The position numbers and the translations under genes are program-made. Positions 8,153-18,929 of a stretch of 64,000 bases of DNA are shown here, piece after piece (the first letter of the stretch is position 1; each line of letters starts with the position of its first letter). The notes below the pieces were generated by a model that saw nothing but the letters and a program-made list of their open reading frames with translations, was not told the DNA's origin and ran no database searches. Source of the stretch: Fodinibacter sp038258215 (GTDB lineage Bacteria; Actinomycetota; Actinomycetes; Actinomycetales; Dermatophilaceae); the NCBI GenBank assembly GCA_038258215.1, contig JBBSQC010000014.1:16040-80039 (forward strand), in the 5' to 3' direction.

Positions 8153-9151
8153 GTGCGGTCACCCTCGAGCCTGATCTTCATCGTCCTCCTCGGGGTGTGG
8201 GCTGCCTACTTCGTCCAGTACTGGATCCGTCGTCGCGACCACCTGGCGACCGCACGGTCGGTCGACCAGTTCACCGCCGCGATGCGGGTCCTCGAGCGCC
8301 GCGACGCCGCGCCCCGCACCGACCTGTCCGCGCCCGCTCCTCCGTCGTACGCCGTGCACCCCCGGCGCTCCGCGCGCCCGCAGGTGCTCGTCAAGCGCGC
8401 CGTCCCCGCCGAGACCACCCGCCGCAGTGAGGTGTCCGTGCCGATCGAGACCGCTCCCGACCCCACCGTCTCCCCGGCTGCGCAGGCGCAAACCGCCACG
8501 CCGCAGCGATCCGCCGCCCACACGCCCGGCAAGGCCAGGCTCCGACCCAGCCGGCGCGTGCGCGGGCTCGTGCTGCTCGCGGCGCTCCTCGCGTTCCTCG
8601 TCGTCGTTCCGCTCGTCGCCATCTCGATCCTCCCGCTGTGGGCCCTGGCCCCCGCGGTCCTCGCCCCGGTCGTCGCCGACCTGTGGGTGCGCTCCGCCGT
8701 GCGGGCCGAGCGGTCCGTGGCGCGCGCCCGTCGACGGCGCGCCGGCGAACGCACGCGCGAGCGCAGCGGCGCCGCCGCCCCCGCCAAGGCGGCAGCCACG
8801 GCGGAGAGCGACCGGGCCCATGCCGGTCGGTCCGAGACGGTGACCTCCGAGCCCGGCGTCGCGCCGAGCGAGGCGACGTCAGAGGTGCCGGTCGAGGGTG
8901 CGTCCACGGAAGAGCCCGACCTGGCGGAGGTCGCGGTGGCCATCGACACGTCCCCGGTCGCGGTGCCGCTCGTCGACGAGGACGACCTCCCCCTCACGTG
9001 GGACCCGGTGCCGGTACCCCGTCCGACGTACACGATGAAGGCGAAGGCCGAGCGGCCTGCCCCGGCGCCCGCGGCGACGACGCCTGAGGCGCGTCCCGTG
9101 CAGCAGGACGACGAAGCGGCATACGAGCCCCGCAGGGTTGCCGGAGCCTGA
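8153..9151 (+). CDS. Actinobacterial membrane protein of unknown function
   Basis: A 332-residue protein with an N-terminal helix (about residues 5-21), followed by RRRDHLATARSVDQF, a cytoplasmic charged segment conserved in actinobacterial homologues (compare Rv0996, which sits in the same place). Two adjacent helices lie near residues 140-175. The rest is low-complexity, rich in Ala, Arg, Glu and Pro, with a basic stretch after the helices. No catalytic motif is visible. Conserved position after moeA-rimJ is the only functional hint. The 3' end mirrors the last codons of the facing gene within a 24-bp palindrome. Confidence 0.8.
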   Translation: MRSPSSLIFIVLLGVWAAYFVQYWIRRRDHLATARSVDQFTAAMRVLERRDAAPRTDLSAPAPPSYAVHPRRSARPQVLVKRAVPAETTRRSEVSVPIETAPDPTVSPAAQAQTATPQRSAAHTPGKARLRPSRRVRGLVLLAALLAFLVVVPLVAISILPLWALAPAVLAPVVADLWVRSAVRAERSVARARRRRAGERTRERSGAAAPAKAAATAESDRAHAGRSETVTSEPGVAPSEATSEVPVEGASTEEPDLAEVAVAIDTSPVAVPLVDEDDLPLTWDPVPVPRPTYTMKAKAERPAPAPAATTPEARPVQQDDEAAYEPRRVAGA

Positions 9152-9165
9152 CGCGTCAGGCTCCG
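9142..9165. terminator. 24-bp perfect palindrome across both stop codons
   Basis: CGGAGCCTGA CGCG TCAGGCTCCG is perfectly self-complementary and includes the TGA of both convergent genes. As RNA it would fold in either direction, so it probably serves as a shared bidirectional terminator. There is no T-run. Confidence 0.55.
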
Positions 9166-10433
9166 CTCTCGGGCCCGTCCTTCCGGGACGCGGCATGAGC
9201 ACCGTCAGCGTGCTCCCGTGCCTGGGCTGCCTCCTCGGGGGAGAGCAGGTCGTCGGCCGTCGGTGACTCATCCTGCTCGTCGTCCGGGGTGTCGCCCTCG
9301 GCGGTGGGCTCGTCGAGCAGGTGGTGCCCGACGGCGTTGAGCACCGCGATGGTCGGCACCGCGATGAGGCCCCCGATGATCCCGGCGAGGATGAGGCCGG
9401 CCGCGATGGCGAAGATGACCGCCAGGGGGTGGATCTTCATGGCCCGACCGATGAGCAGCGGCTGGAGGATGTGGCTCTCGAGCTGCTGAACCGCCACGAC
9501 GATGCCGAGCATGATCAGGGCCTGCACCGGCCCGAGGGCCACCAGCGCCAACAGGACTGCCACCCCGCCGGAGATCGCCGCACCGACCACGGGGATGAAC
9601 GCGCCGAAGAAGACGAGCAGCGCGATGCCCGAGGCGAACGGCACGCCGAGGATGGCAGCTCCGACACCGATGCCGGTGGCGTCGACCGCGGCGACCAGCA
9701 GGGTGGCCCGGGTGAAGGCCGAGAGCTGGCCCCACGCGATGAGACCCGAGGAGTGCGCCCTGGATCGGGCGGCCCTCGGGAAGAGGCGCACCAGCCATCC
9801 CCAGATGACGGGGCCGTCCTTGAGGAAGAAGAAGAGGCTGAACAGCGCGAGGAAGAAGCCGGTGACGACGTGGGTGGCGGTGAGCCCGGCCGCGGTGGCG
9901 GTGTCGGTGAGGTTGCTGGAGCTCAGCCCCTCGCGGGCGCGGTCGAGGTAGTCCTGGAGCTGGGAGTCCGTCACCCCGAAGCTGGTGCGCAGCCAGGAGC
10001 GGATCTGGTCCAGCCCCTGGGTGGCCTTCGTCGTGATGTCGTCGAGCTGGCTGACCAGCTGGCTCCCGACGAAGGAGAGCAGGCCGATGATGACGCCGAG
10101 CGTCCCGAGGACGGTGATGAAAGCGGCCAGTGCCGGGGGGAGCAGGCGGCCCAGGCCGTGGAAGACCGGTTGCAGCAGGGCCGCCAACAGCATGGCGACG
10201 ATGATGGGGATGACCAGCTCGGAGACGAAGCTCATCCCCCACAGGACCGCGCCCAGTCCGGCCGCGATGACCAGCCCGCGCCACGCCCACTCACTGGCCG
10301 TGCGCACCCCCCGCGGCACTGACCACGCCGCCGGCCCCGCCACGGTGGTCTGCTGTGGGGTGCCCACGAGGCCGCGCGGCAGGTCGGCGGGGTCCGGGCC
10401 CTCACGGTTGCCCCCGGGCAGTCGAAGTCGCAT
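9156..10433 (-). CDS. AI-2E family transporter (PerM/YdiK type)
   Basis: A 425-residue polytopic membrane protein of the AI-2E transporter family. Members are linked to export of autoinducer-2 or, in some species, to ion transport. About eight helices are visible in the typical order: paired N-terminal helices (about residues 40-90), a soluble segment with LRTSFGVTDSQLQDYL, then a helical bundle with GAFIPVVGA and the family signature QQLESHILQPLLIGRAMKIH. The C-terminal tail is acidic. ATG 10433 was chosen because TACGAT lies six bases before it. An upstream start at 10505 would add residues unlike the family. The substrate is uncertain. Confidence 0.88.
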   Translation of the reverse strand: MRLRLPGGNREGPDPADLPRGLVGTPQQTTVAGPAAWSVPRGVRTASEWAWRGLVIAAGLGAVLWGMSFVSELVIPIIVAMLLAALLQPVFHGLGRLLPPALAAFITVLGTLGVIIGLLSFVGSQLVSQLDDITTKATQGLDQIRSWLRTSFGVTDSQLQDYLDRAREGLSSSNLTDTATAAGLTATHVVTGFFLALFSLFFFLKDGPVIWGWLVRLFPRAARSRAHSSGLIAWGQLSAFTRATLLVAAVDATGIGVGAAILGVPFASGIALLVFFGAFIPVVGAAISGGVAVLLALVALGPVQALIMLGIVVAVQQLESHILQPLLIGRAMKIHPLAVIFAIAAGLILAGIIGGLIAVPTIAVLNAVGHHLLDEPTAEGDTPDDEQDESPTADDLLSPEEAAQAREHADGAHAASRKDGPESGA

Positions 10434-10439
10434 GGCGCG

Positions 10440-10445
10440 ATCGTA
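10440..10445 (-). promoter_or_regulatory. -10 box TACGAT, leaderless promoter
   Basis: On the complement TACGAT, six bases, then ATG 10433. This is the same arrangement as the other leaderless starts in the window. Confidence 0.55.
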
Positions 10446-10527
10446 TGCCGTGCCGGGCCGTCGGGCGTCCGGGGGAACCACCCCCCTCGGGTGAGACCAG
10501 GTCACGGGTCGGGGCGCAGGTCACCGG

Positions 10528-10557
10528 TTTCGGGAGAGGTCCGAGCCGGTGTTATCG
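10528..10557 (+). promoter_or_regulatory. Possible promoter of tRNA-Ala
   Basis: TTTCGG (weak -35) and TTATCG (-10) are 18 bases apart and end 14 bases before the tRNA. The -10 is reasonable and the -35 is poor. Confidence 0.35.
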
Positions 10558-10571
10558 TTGCCCCGCAGTTC

Positions 10572-10644
10572 GGGGCTGTAGCGCAGTTGGTAGCGCGTCT
10601 CGTTCGCAATGAGAAGGTCCGGGGTTCGATTCCCCGCAGCTCCA
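10572..10644 (+). tRNA. tRNA-Ala (anticodon CGC)
   Basis: A 73-base cloverleaf. The acceptor GGGGCTG pairs with CAGCTCC and A is the discriminator. The D arm is TAGCGCAGTTGGTAGCGC. The anticodon stem TCTCG/TGAGA encloses loop TTCGCAA with CGC at 10605-10607. The T arm is GGGGTTCGATTCCCC. CCA is not encoded. It reads GCG codons. Confidence 0.95.
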
Positions 10645-10652
10645 CCCGAGAC

Positions 10653-10697
10653 GAACCCCGTCCGACCAGCGGCAACGCGACGCGTCGGGCGGGGTTC
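10653..10697 (+). terminator. Hairpin after tRNA-Ala
   Basis: GAACCCCGTCCGAC pairs with GTCGGGCGGGGTTC over 14 positions with one G-T pair, nine bases after the tRNA. The loop is 17 bases. This is a likely terminator of the tRNA transcript. Confidence 0.6.
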
Positions 10698-11089
10698 CGT
10701 CGTTGGGGTTCCAGGCTCGGGGGGCGGACCCTCGCGCTGGGACGCGGCTGCGGACACCGACAGGCAAGAGGGGTCACGGGCTGGGCCCCGACGCTCGCCA
10801 CAGTGCCAAAGCCGGTCGACTGCCTGTCCTGGTGCGGGTGGGGTGGCGCAGCCGGATGCCCGAGCCCGAGGAGCGAAGCCAGTGGTGCGCAGGCCCACAT
10901 GCCACGGTGACGGCAGGAAGGGTCCCGGTGACTCGCACACCGGCCGGCGCCGGAGCGTCCGACAGACCGCCCTCGCACCTCCGCGACCTCGTCTGTCCTC
11001 GTGCTGCGACGTGCCGCCCCGGCGGAGTGTCGCTGCGATCTGACCGAGGAAGTCCGGGAGGTGGCCCGCGGGTCTGCCACAGTGGGGGC
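10698..11089. other. Intergenic, no gene recognised
   Basis: About 390 bases between the tRNA-Ala terminator and ppsR. Reading frames are open because GC is high, but none resembles a protein or has a ribosome-binding site. No tRNA 3'-end duplication or integrase is present, so there is no sign of an island at this tRNA. The last 40 bases carry the ppsR start signals. Confidence 0.5.
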
Positions 11090-11932
11090 GTGCAGACCCC
11101 CGCGCCCGCAACGCCAGCGCCCGCGACTCCCGTGTTCTTCCTTGCGGGAGGAACGGGGATCTCCGCCGAGACCCTGGGCAACCTCATGCTCCAGCAGTTC
11201 CCCAGCGTGACCTTCGCGCGCAACAAGATCCCGTTCATCACCTCGGTGGACCAGGCCCGGGACGTGGTGGTGACCCTCGACGGCGCGATGACCGACGGTG
11301 TCACGCCGTTGGTCTTCTCGACGGTGTCCGACGAACAGGTGCGCGCCGAGCTCCAGCGCACGACCTGCGCTTTCGTCGACCTGTTCGGCTCGCACCTCGA
11401 CACCGTCGAGCGGGTGCTGCACGTCAACGCGACCCACGGGGGCGGCGCGCTGCACGGCGTGGGGGACCTGCGCCGCTACGACCGGCGGATGAAGGCCATC
11501 GAGTTCGCGATGGAGCACGACGACGGGGCGAGCCTGCGCAACCTGGAGCAGGCCGACCTCATCCTCCTTGCTCCGTCGAGGTGCGGGAAGACCCCCACGT
11601 CGATCTACCTGGCGCTCCAGCACGGGCTCAAGGTGGCGAACTACCCGCTCGTCGAGGAGGACTTCGCGACCTCGGAGCTACCGCGTCCGGTGCGCAACCT
11701 CAAGGCCGTCTCCTTCGGGCTGCTCTCGACGGCAGCCCGGCTCAGCCAGGTGCGCGGCGAGCGGCGGCCGGGCTCGGACTACGCGAGCCTGGGCCAGTGC
11801 AGCTATGAGCTGCGGCGGGCCGAGGCGCTCTACCGCACGCACCGGATCCCGTCGATCAACTCCGCGTCGATGTCCGTCGAGGAGATGGCCGCCGTCATCA
11901 TGCAGAGCAGCAGGCTGCCGACCCAGACCTGA
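11090..11932 (+). CDS. ppsR: PEP synthase regulatory kinase/phosphorylase (PSRP)
   Basis: A 280-residue DUF299-family protein. These bifunctional enzymes inactivate PEP synthase or pyruvate phosphate dikinase by ADP-dependent phosphorylation and reactivate it by Pi-dependent dephosphorylation. The P-loop-like block APSRCGKTPTSIYLA is diagnostic. FFLAGGTGISAETLGN at the N-terminus and YRTHRIPSINSASMSVEEMA at the C-terminus are also conserved. GTG 11090 has CACAGT six bases before it, an imperfect leaderless signal. It stands 69 bases before ppsA, the enzyme it should control. The in-frame region upstream of 11090 does not match the family. Confidence 0.92.
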   Translation: MQTPAPATPAPATPVFFLAGGTGISAETLGNLMLQQFPSVTFARNKIPFITSVDQARDVVVTLDGAMTDGVTPLVFSTVSDEQVRAELQRTTCAFVDLFGSHLDTVERVLHVNATHGGGALHGVGDLRRYDRRMKAIEFAMEHDDGASLRNLEQADLILLAPSRCGKTPTSIYLALQHGLKVANYPLVEEDFATSELPRPVRNLKAVSFGLLSTAARLSQVRGERRPGSDYASLGQCSYELRRAEALYRTHRIPSINSASMSVEEMAAVIMQSSRLPTQT

Positions 11933-12001
11933 GACCCTCGGGGTCTCCCACCCCGCAGAGCAGACCCGGCGACCACCCGGCCGCCCAACGAGAGGAACGT
12001 C

Positions 12002-14410
<2,409 letters not shown>

Positions 14411-14457
14411 GCACGAGCCTCTGCGAGTCGTGGCTGCTCAGGTGGCGGCCCGAGCAG

Positions 14458-14482
14458 CCCCCTGAGCACACGACTCAGGGGG
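14458..14482. terminator. Hairpin between ppsA and the SulP gene
   Basis: CCCCCTGAG, a 7-base loop, then CTCAGGGGG followed by TTGGGG. The perfect 9-bp stem lies in the gap between convergent genes and probably ends transcription from both sides. Confidence 0.7.
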
Positions 14483-14495
14483 TTGGGGACGGGCG

Positions 14496-16022
14496 TCAGG
14501 TGAGGTGCCCGGCCAGCCGGTCGTGGCGCTCCTGGCTCGCGTCGTTGAGGCCCACGATCGTCACCGTCTTGCCCTTGGCCGCGTACTTCGTGGTGATCGC
14601 GTCGAGGGTCGCGACGGTGGAGGCGTCCCAGATGTGTGAGCCGGTGAGGTCGATGACGACGTTGACCGGGTCGCCGACGTAGTCGAACTGGGTGACCAGG
14701 TCGTTGCTGGAGGCGAAGAAGAGCTCGCCGCGCACGGCATACACGCGGGTCTCCTCGTCGGGGTGGGCCACGTCGACCACCTCGGTGAAGTGGGCCACCC
14801 GTCGGACGAACATCACCATGGCCACGACCACCCCGATCCCGACGCCGATCGCGAGGTTCTCGGTGATGACGACGACGGCCACCGTGGACGCCATGACCAA
14901 GGTCTCGCTCTTGGGCATCCGCTTCAGCGTGGCGGGCCGCAGGCTGTGCCAGTCCATCGTGCCCACCGAGACCATGATCATCACGGCGACCAGGGCCGCC
15001 ATCGGGATCGCCGCGACGACGTCACCGAGCCCGACCACGAGGATGAGCAGGAAGACGCCGGCGAGGAAGGTCGAGATGCGGGTGCGGGCGTGGCTGGCCT
15101 TGACGTTGATCATCGTCTGGCCGATCATCGCGCAGCCGCCCATGCCGCCGAAGAACCCGGTGATGATGTTCGCGGCGCCCTGGCCCCACGCCTCACGGGT
15201 CTTGGAGGAGTGCGTGTCGGTGACGTCGTCGACGAGCTTGGCCGTCATCAGCGACTCCATCAGCCCGACCAGAGCCATGCCCAGGGCGAACGGCGCGATG
15301 ATCGTCAGGGTCTCGAGCGTGAACGGCACGTCGGGCACGAACAGGCCGGGCAGGCTGTCGGGCAGCGCGCCCTCGTCGCCGACCGTGGGGACGGCCACCG
15401 AGGCGACCACCGTGTATGCCGCGAGCACGACGATCGCGACCAGCGGTGCCGGCACCACGGTGGTCACCCGGGGGAGGAAGACCATGATGAGGATGCCGAC
15501 CGCGACGAGCGGGTAGACGGCCCAGGGGACCCCGGTGAGGTGGGGGACCTGGGCAAGGAAGATGAGGATGGCCAGGGCGTTGACGAAGCCGACCATGACC
15601 GAGCGCGGGATGAACCGCATCAGCTTGGCCACCCCGAGCAGCCCGAAGGCCACCTGGATGAGCCCGGCGAGGATGACCGTCGCGATGAGGTAGTCCAGGC
15701 CGTACTCGCGCACGAGGGGCGCGATGACGAGGGCCACTGCCCCCGTCGCGGCGGAGATCATCGCCGGGCGCCCGCCGAGGAAGGCGATGGAGACGGCCAT
15801 GGTGAAGGACGCGAAGAGCCCGACCCGGGGGTCGACACCGGCGATGATCGAGAACGAGATCGCCTCGGGGATCAGGGCGAGGGCGACGACGAGCCCGGCG
15901 AGCACCTCGACACGCAGGCGGCGCGGTGACCTGAGGGCGGCGCGCACGGAGGTGACGTCGCGCTCGTGAGGGAAGACGGGGCCATCGGGGGATGCCTTGA
16001 CGGCGGGGGAGGATGTGGGCAC
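14496..16022 (-). CDS. SulP family inorganic anion transporter
   Basis: A 508-residue SulP/SLC26-type carrier for sulfate, bicarbonate or other anions. It has about 10-12 membrane helices starting near residue 40 (VEVLAGLVVALALIPEAISFSI is the N-terminal family block) and a C-terminal STAS domain (about residues 400-505) with DLTGSHIWDASTVATLD. FGGMGGCAMIGQTMINVKA is the conserved segment around helix 8. GTG 16022 has CAGGAG nine bases upstream, so a much longer version starting at 16316 was rejected. The ion transported cannot be decided from sequence. Confidence 0.9.
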   Translation of the reverse strand: MPTSSPAVKASPDGPVFPHERDVTSVRAALRSPRRLRVEVLAGLVVALALIPEAISFSIIAGVDPRVGLFASFTMAVSIAFLGGRPAMISAATGAVALVIAPLVREYGLDYLIATVILAGLIQVAFGLLGVAKLMRFIPRSVMVGFVNALAILIFLAQVPHLTGVPWAVYPLVAVGILIMVFLPRVTTVVPAPLVAIVVLAAYTVVASVAVPTVGDEGALPDSLPGLFVPDVPFTLETLTIIAPFALGMALVGLMESLMTAKLVDDVTDTHSSKTREAWGQGAANIITGFFGGMGGCAMIGQTMINVKASHARTRISTFLAGVFLLILVVGLGDVVAAIPMAALVAVMIMVSVGTMDWHSLRPATLKRMPKSETLVMASTVAVVVITENLAIGVGIGVVVAMVMFVRRVAHFTEVVDVAHPDEETRVYAVRGELFFASSNDLVTQFDYVGDPVNVVIDLTGSHIWDASTVATLDAITTKYAAKGKTVTIVGLNDASQERHDRLAGHLT

Positions 16023-16322
16023 GGTGCGAGGCTCCTGGTGGCGGTGGGCGGTCCGAGGGTGGTGGACCGGCACCCGGGACGGCAGTGAACCGGGCAGCGT
16101 GTCTCTTCGGGCGGTCGGGTGTCTTCGGACGGTCGGTGTCTTCGCCCTCTGGGTGTGCGCCGGTGCACCAGCCAAGATCGGCACGCACCGTGGTCGCTCC
16201 CGCGTCGAACCCGACGGACGGTCGGGTGTGGTCCTCGGACCCACGCGCACGGCAACCACCCCAGTGTACGGGCAGCGGCGAGGGGACCGGACACGGTGAA
16301 CGTGGCGTGGAAGCATGTGGGG
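16023..16322. other. Divergent intergenic region with short tandem repeat
   Basis: About 300 bases between two divergent genes. It should contain both promoters, but no convincing -10/-35 pair was seen. At 16099-16144 there is a degenerate tandem repeat of a 17-19-base unit (GTGTCTTCGGACGGTCG): two copies plus a partial third, the first with a 2-base insertion. No open frame here resembles a gene. Confidence 0.45.
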
Positions 16323-18902
16323 ATGAGTTCGAGACCCTCGGGTGGCAGGCCCCTCACCGTGACGCTCGTGGTCGTCCTCACCGCTGCGGCAGCACTCCTC
16401 GACCTGGTGGTCGGCACGCGGGTCCTCCTCGGGGCGGGTGACCCGAACGCGCTTCGTGGGGTCGCGCCTGCACTCGGGACCGACGAGGCCGCCTCGCTCT
16501 CACGAGTTCTCGGCCTGGCGTTCGTGGTGCTGGCGCTGAGCCAGGGTTTCCTCTCGGTGCTCCTCGCCCGGGGGGTCAACGCAGCCCGGCTCGCGCTCAC
16601 CCTCGTCCTGATCGCCCGCCAGGTCCACGCGTGGTTCATCGCGTCGCAGCTGGGGGTCCGCGAGGTGGAGGGTTTCGTCGGGCTGGCTGCGGCGGTGGTC
16701 ACCCTGCTGCTGGTGTGGAACGCGAGTGCCTCCCGGTTCTTCGACACCCGCCGCGACCGGGAGCTGTCGGGCAGCATGGACGGGCGCGGTCGGCTGGACG
16801 AGGCACGGTCGGGCACCAAGGTGCTCGACTTCGTCTCCCGGCTGGTCGTGGTCAGCGGCACGGTCGCGCTGACGCCCGGGATATCGGTCGGCAACGCCGG
16901 GTCGCTGGTGGCTGCGGTGGTGACGATCGCCCTGGCCGGCTGGCTCCTACGCCCGGTCTTCGTCCGGGTGGCCCTGATCTTCGGTTGGCTGGGGGCTGCC
17001 CTGCTGGCCTTGTTCAGCAACGCCGCGGTGATCGGGGCGGGATTGTTCGTCACTCCCGGGGTGCAGATCGACAGCTTTGCGGCGGCCTTCATCGCCTCGT
17101 GGGTCTACGCGTTGGTCATGACGCTGCTCACCTGGGCGTTCAGCATCAGTGGTCGCGACTACCTCACGGTGCACGCGACCCGGATGGCCTCCAGCGGAGA
17201 GCGACCCGAGCCGTCCGACATCCCCGGCGTGATCTTCGTGCAGCTCGACGGTGTGCCGGCGCCGTTGCTGGAGAACGAGATCCGGGCCGGCAACATCCCG
17301 ACGATCAGTCGCTGGGTGCGGTCAGGGAGCCACACGTGGACCGAGTGGACGGCTCGGGTCCCGTCGACGACGCCGGTCAGCCAGGCGGGCCTGCTGCACG
17401 GCAACAACGACGGCATCCCGGCATTCCGCTGGTTCGACCGAGAGCTCGGCCGGCTGCTGGTGGCGAACCGGCCGGCCGACGCGGCGGTCATCGAGGCCCG
17501 GGTGAGCGACGGGCGCGGTCTGCTCGTCGACGACGGCGTGAGCATCTCCAACCTCTTCTCGGGAGACGCCCCCCAGTCGCTGCTCACCATGAGCGGGCTG
17601 CGGCGCGGGTCGTCGGGACTGGGGCCGTCGACGTCGTATGCCGCGTTCTTCACCCACCCGGCCGGGTTCCTGCGGGCGCTCATCCTCACCGTGGGCGAGA
17701 TGCTCAAGGAGGTGTTCCAGGCCCGACGGCAGGTGCGCCGCGGAGTGGAGCCGAGGATCCACCGCGGGGGTTCCTATGTGGCCCTGCGTGCCGCCACCAA
17801 CGTCTTCCTCCGCGACCTCAACGTCGCGCTCGTGGTCGAGGCCATGATGCGTGGTGCGAAGTCGGTCTACGTCGACTTCGTGGACTACGACGAGATCGCC
17901 CACCACGCCGGGGTGACCCGAGGGGAGTCCCTCGCCGCGTTGTATGGGCTGGACGACGTGCTGCGCAGCCTCGAGCAGGTGATCGACTCGGGCATCGCGC
18001 CGCGTCCCTACCAGGTGGTCCTGGTCTCGGACCACGGGCAGAGCCAGGGCGCGACCTTCCTCCAGCGCTACGGGCACTCCCTCGAGGAGTTCCTGCTCGA
18101 GCACCTCGACGGCGTGGAGACGGTCACGGCCGAGACCGCCGAGGTGGAGTCGTGGGGGCCGGTCAACATCCTGCTCGGTCAGCTCTCGGGCCAAAACTCG
18201 GTGTCCGGTCGGTTCACCCGCCGGGCCATCGGCGAGCGGGACCCCGAGGCCCCGGTCGGCCCGACGAAGGGCGGGGGGGGCGAGGCGGAGGACGACCAGC
18301 CGGCCGAGCTCACCGTCGTCGGGTCGGGCAACCTCGGTGGCGTGTGGTTCAGCAGGCACCCCCAGCGACTCTCCGCGGCAGACATCGAGGGGCTGCACCC
18401 GGGGCTGCTCACGGCCCTGTCCGCCCATCCGGGCATCGGGTTCGTGGTGGTCATGGGCGGCGGAGGCCCGATCGCACTGGGCCGTGCGGGCACCCATGAC
18501 CTGTTGACCGGGGCGGTCGTGGGGCAGGACCCGTTGGCCTTGTTCGGACCGAATGCCGCGGACGACTTCATCCACGTCATGACCTACGACAGCGCCCCGG
18601 ACATCTACGTGAACAGCCTCTACGACCCGGTGCTCGACGAGGTGGCGGCCTTCGAGGAGCTCGTGGGGTGCCACGGCGGTCTCGGTGGCTGGCAGACCAG
18701 GCCGCTGCTCGTCCACCCCGTGGAGTGGCCTCTGGATGAGGACCTGCTCGACGAGCGGGGACTGCTGCACGGTGCGGACGCGGTGCACCACCAGATGGTG
18801 CGATGGCTCGAGCGGCTGGGTCACCGCACGAACCTGCCGGCCGACAGCTCGTCGCCCACGGAGGTCCGCCCCGAGGAGGTGGGCCGGCCACACGGTTCGT
18901 GA
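16323..18902 (+). CDS. Membrane protein with alkaline-phosphatase-superfamily domain
   Basis: An 859-residue protein with about seven to eight hydrophobic helices in the first 280 residues, followed by a catalytic domain of the alkaline phosphatase/nucleotide pyrophosphatase fold. Metal-ligand-like segments are IFVQLDGVPAPLLE (first Asp), the ST of VPSTTPVSQAG (nucleophile region), DFVDYDEIAHHAG and LVSDHGQSQG. This pattern suggests a phosphodiesterase or phosphotransferase acting near the membrane. The start is ATG 16323 with GGAAG nine bases upstream. GTG 16296, after GAGGGG, is an in-frame alternative. The substrate is unknown. It is convergent with the Tat-exported gene. Confidence 0.82.
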   Translation: MSSRPSGGRPLTVTLVVVLTAAAALLDLVVGTRVLLGAGDPNALRGVAPALGTDEAASLSRVLGLAFVVLALSQGFLSVLLARGVNAARLALTLVLIARQVHAWFIASQLGVREVEGFVGLAAAVVTLLLVWNASASRFFDTRRDRELSGSMDGRGRLDEARSGTKVLDFVSRLVVVSGTVALTPGISVGNAGSLVAAVVTIALAGWLLRPVFVRVALIFGWLGAALLALFSNAAVIGAGLFVTPGVQIDSFAAAFIASWVYALVMTLLTWAFSISGRDYLTVHATRMASSGERPEPSDIPGVIFVQLDGVPAPLLENEIRAGNIPTISRWVRSGSHTWTEWTARVPSTTPVSQAGLLHGNNDGIPAFRWFDRELGRLLVANRPADAAVIEARVSDGRGLLVDDGVSISNLFSGDAPQSLLTMSGLRRGSSGLGPSTSYAAFFTHPAGFLRALILTVGEMLKEVFQARRQVRRGVEPRIHRGGSYVALRAATNVFLRDLNVALVVEAMMRGAKSVYVDFVDYDEIAHHAGVTRGESLAALYGLDDVLRSLEQVIDSGIAPRPYQVVLVSDHGQSQGATFLQRYGHSLEEFLLEHLDGVETVTAETAEVESWGPVNILLGQLSGQNSVSGRFTRRAIGERDPEAPVGPTKGGGGEAEDDQPAELTVVGSGNLGGVWFSRHPQRLSAADIEGLHPGLLTALSAHPGIGFVVVMGGGGPIALGRAGTHDLLTGAVVGQDPLALFGPNAADDFIHVMTYDSAPDIYVNSLYDPVLDEVAAFEELVGCHGGLGGWQTRPLLVHPVEWPLDEDLLDERGLLHGADAVHHQMVRWLERLGHRTNLPADSSSPTEVRPEEVGRPHGS

Positions 18903-18929
18903 CTCGCTGGAGGTCCTCCTCGCTCGACG

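Noticed and set aside
10572..11089. Integrated island at tRNA-Ala
   Set aside because: No integrase, no repeated tRNA 3' end and no shift in composition. The gap ends in the normal ppsR-ppsA pair.
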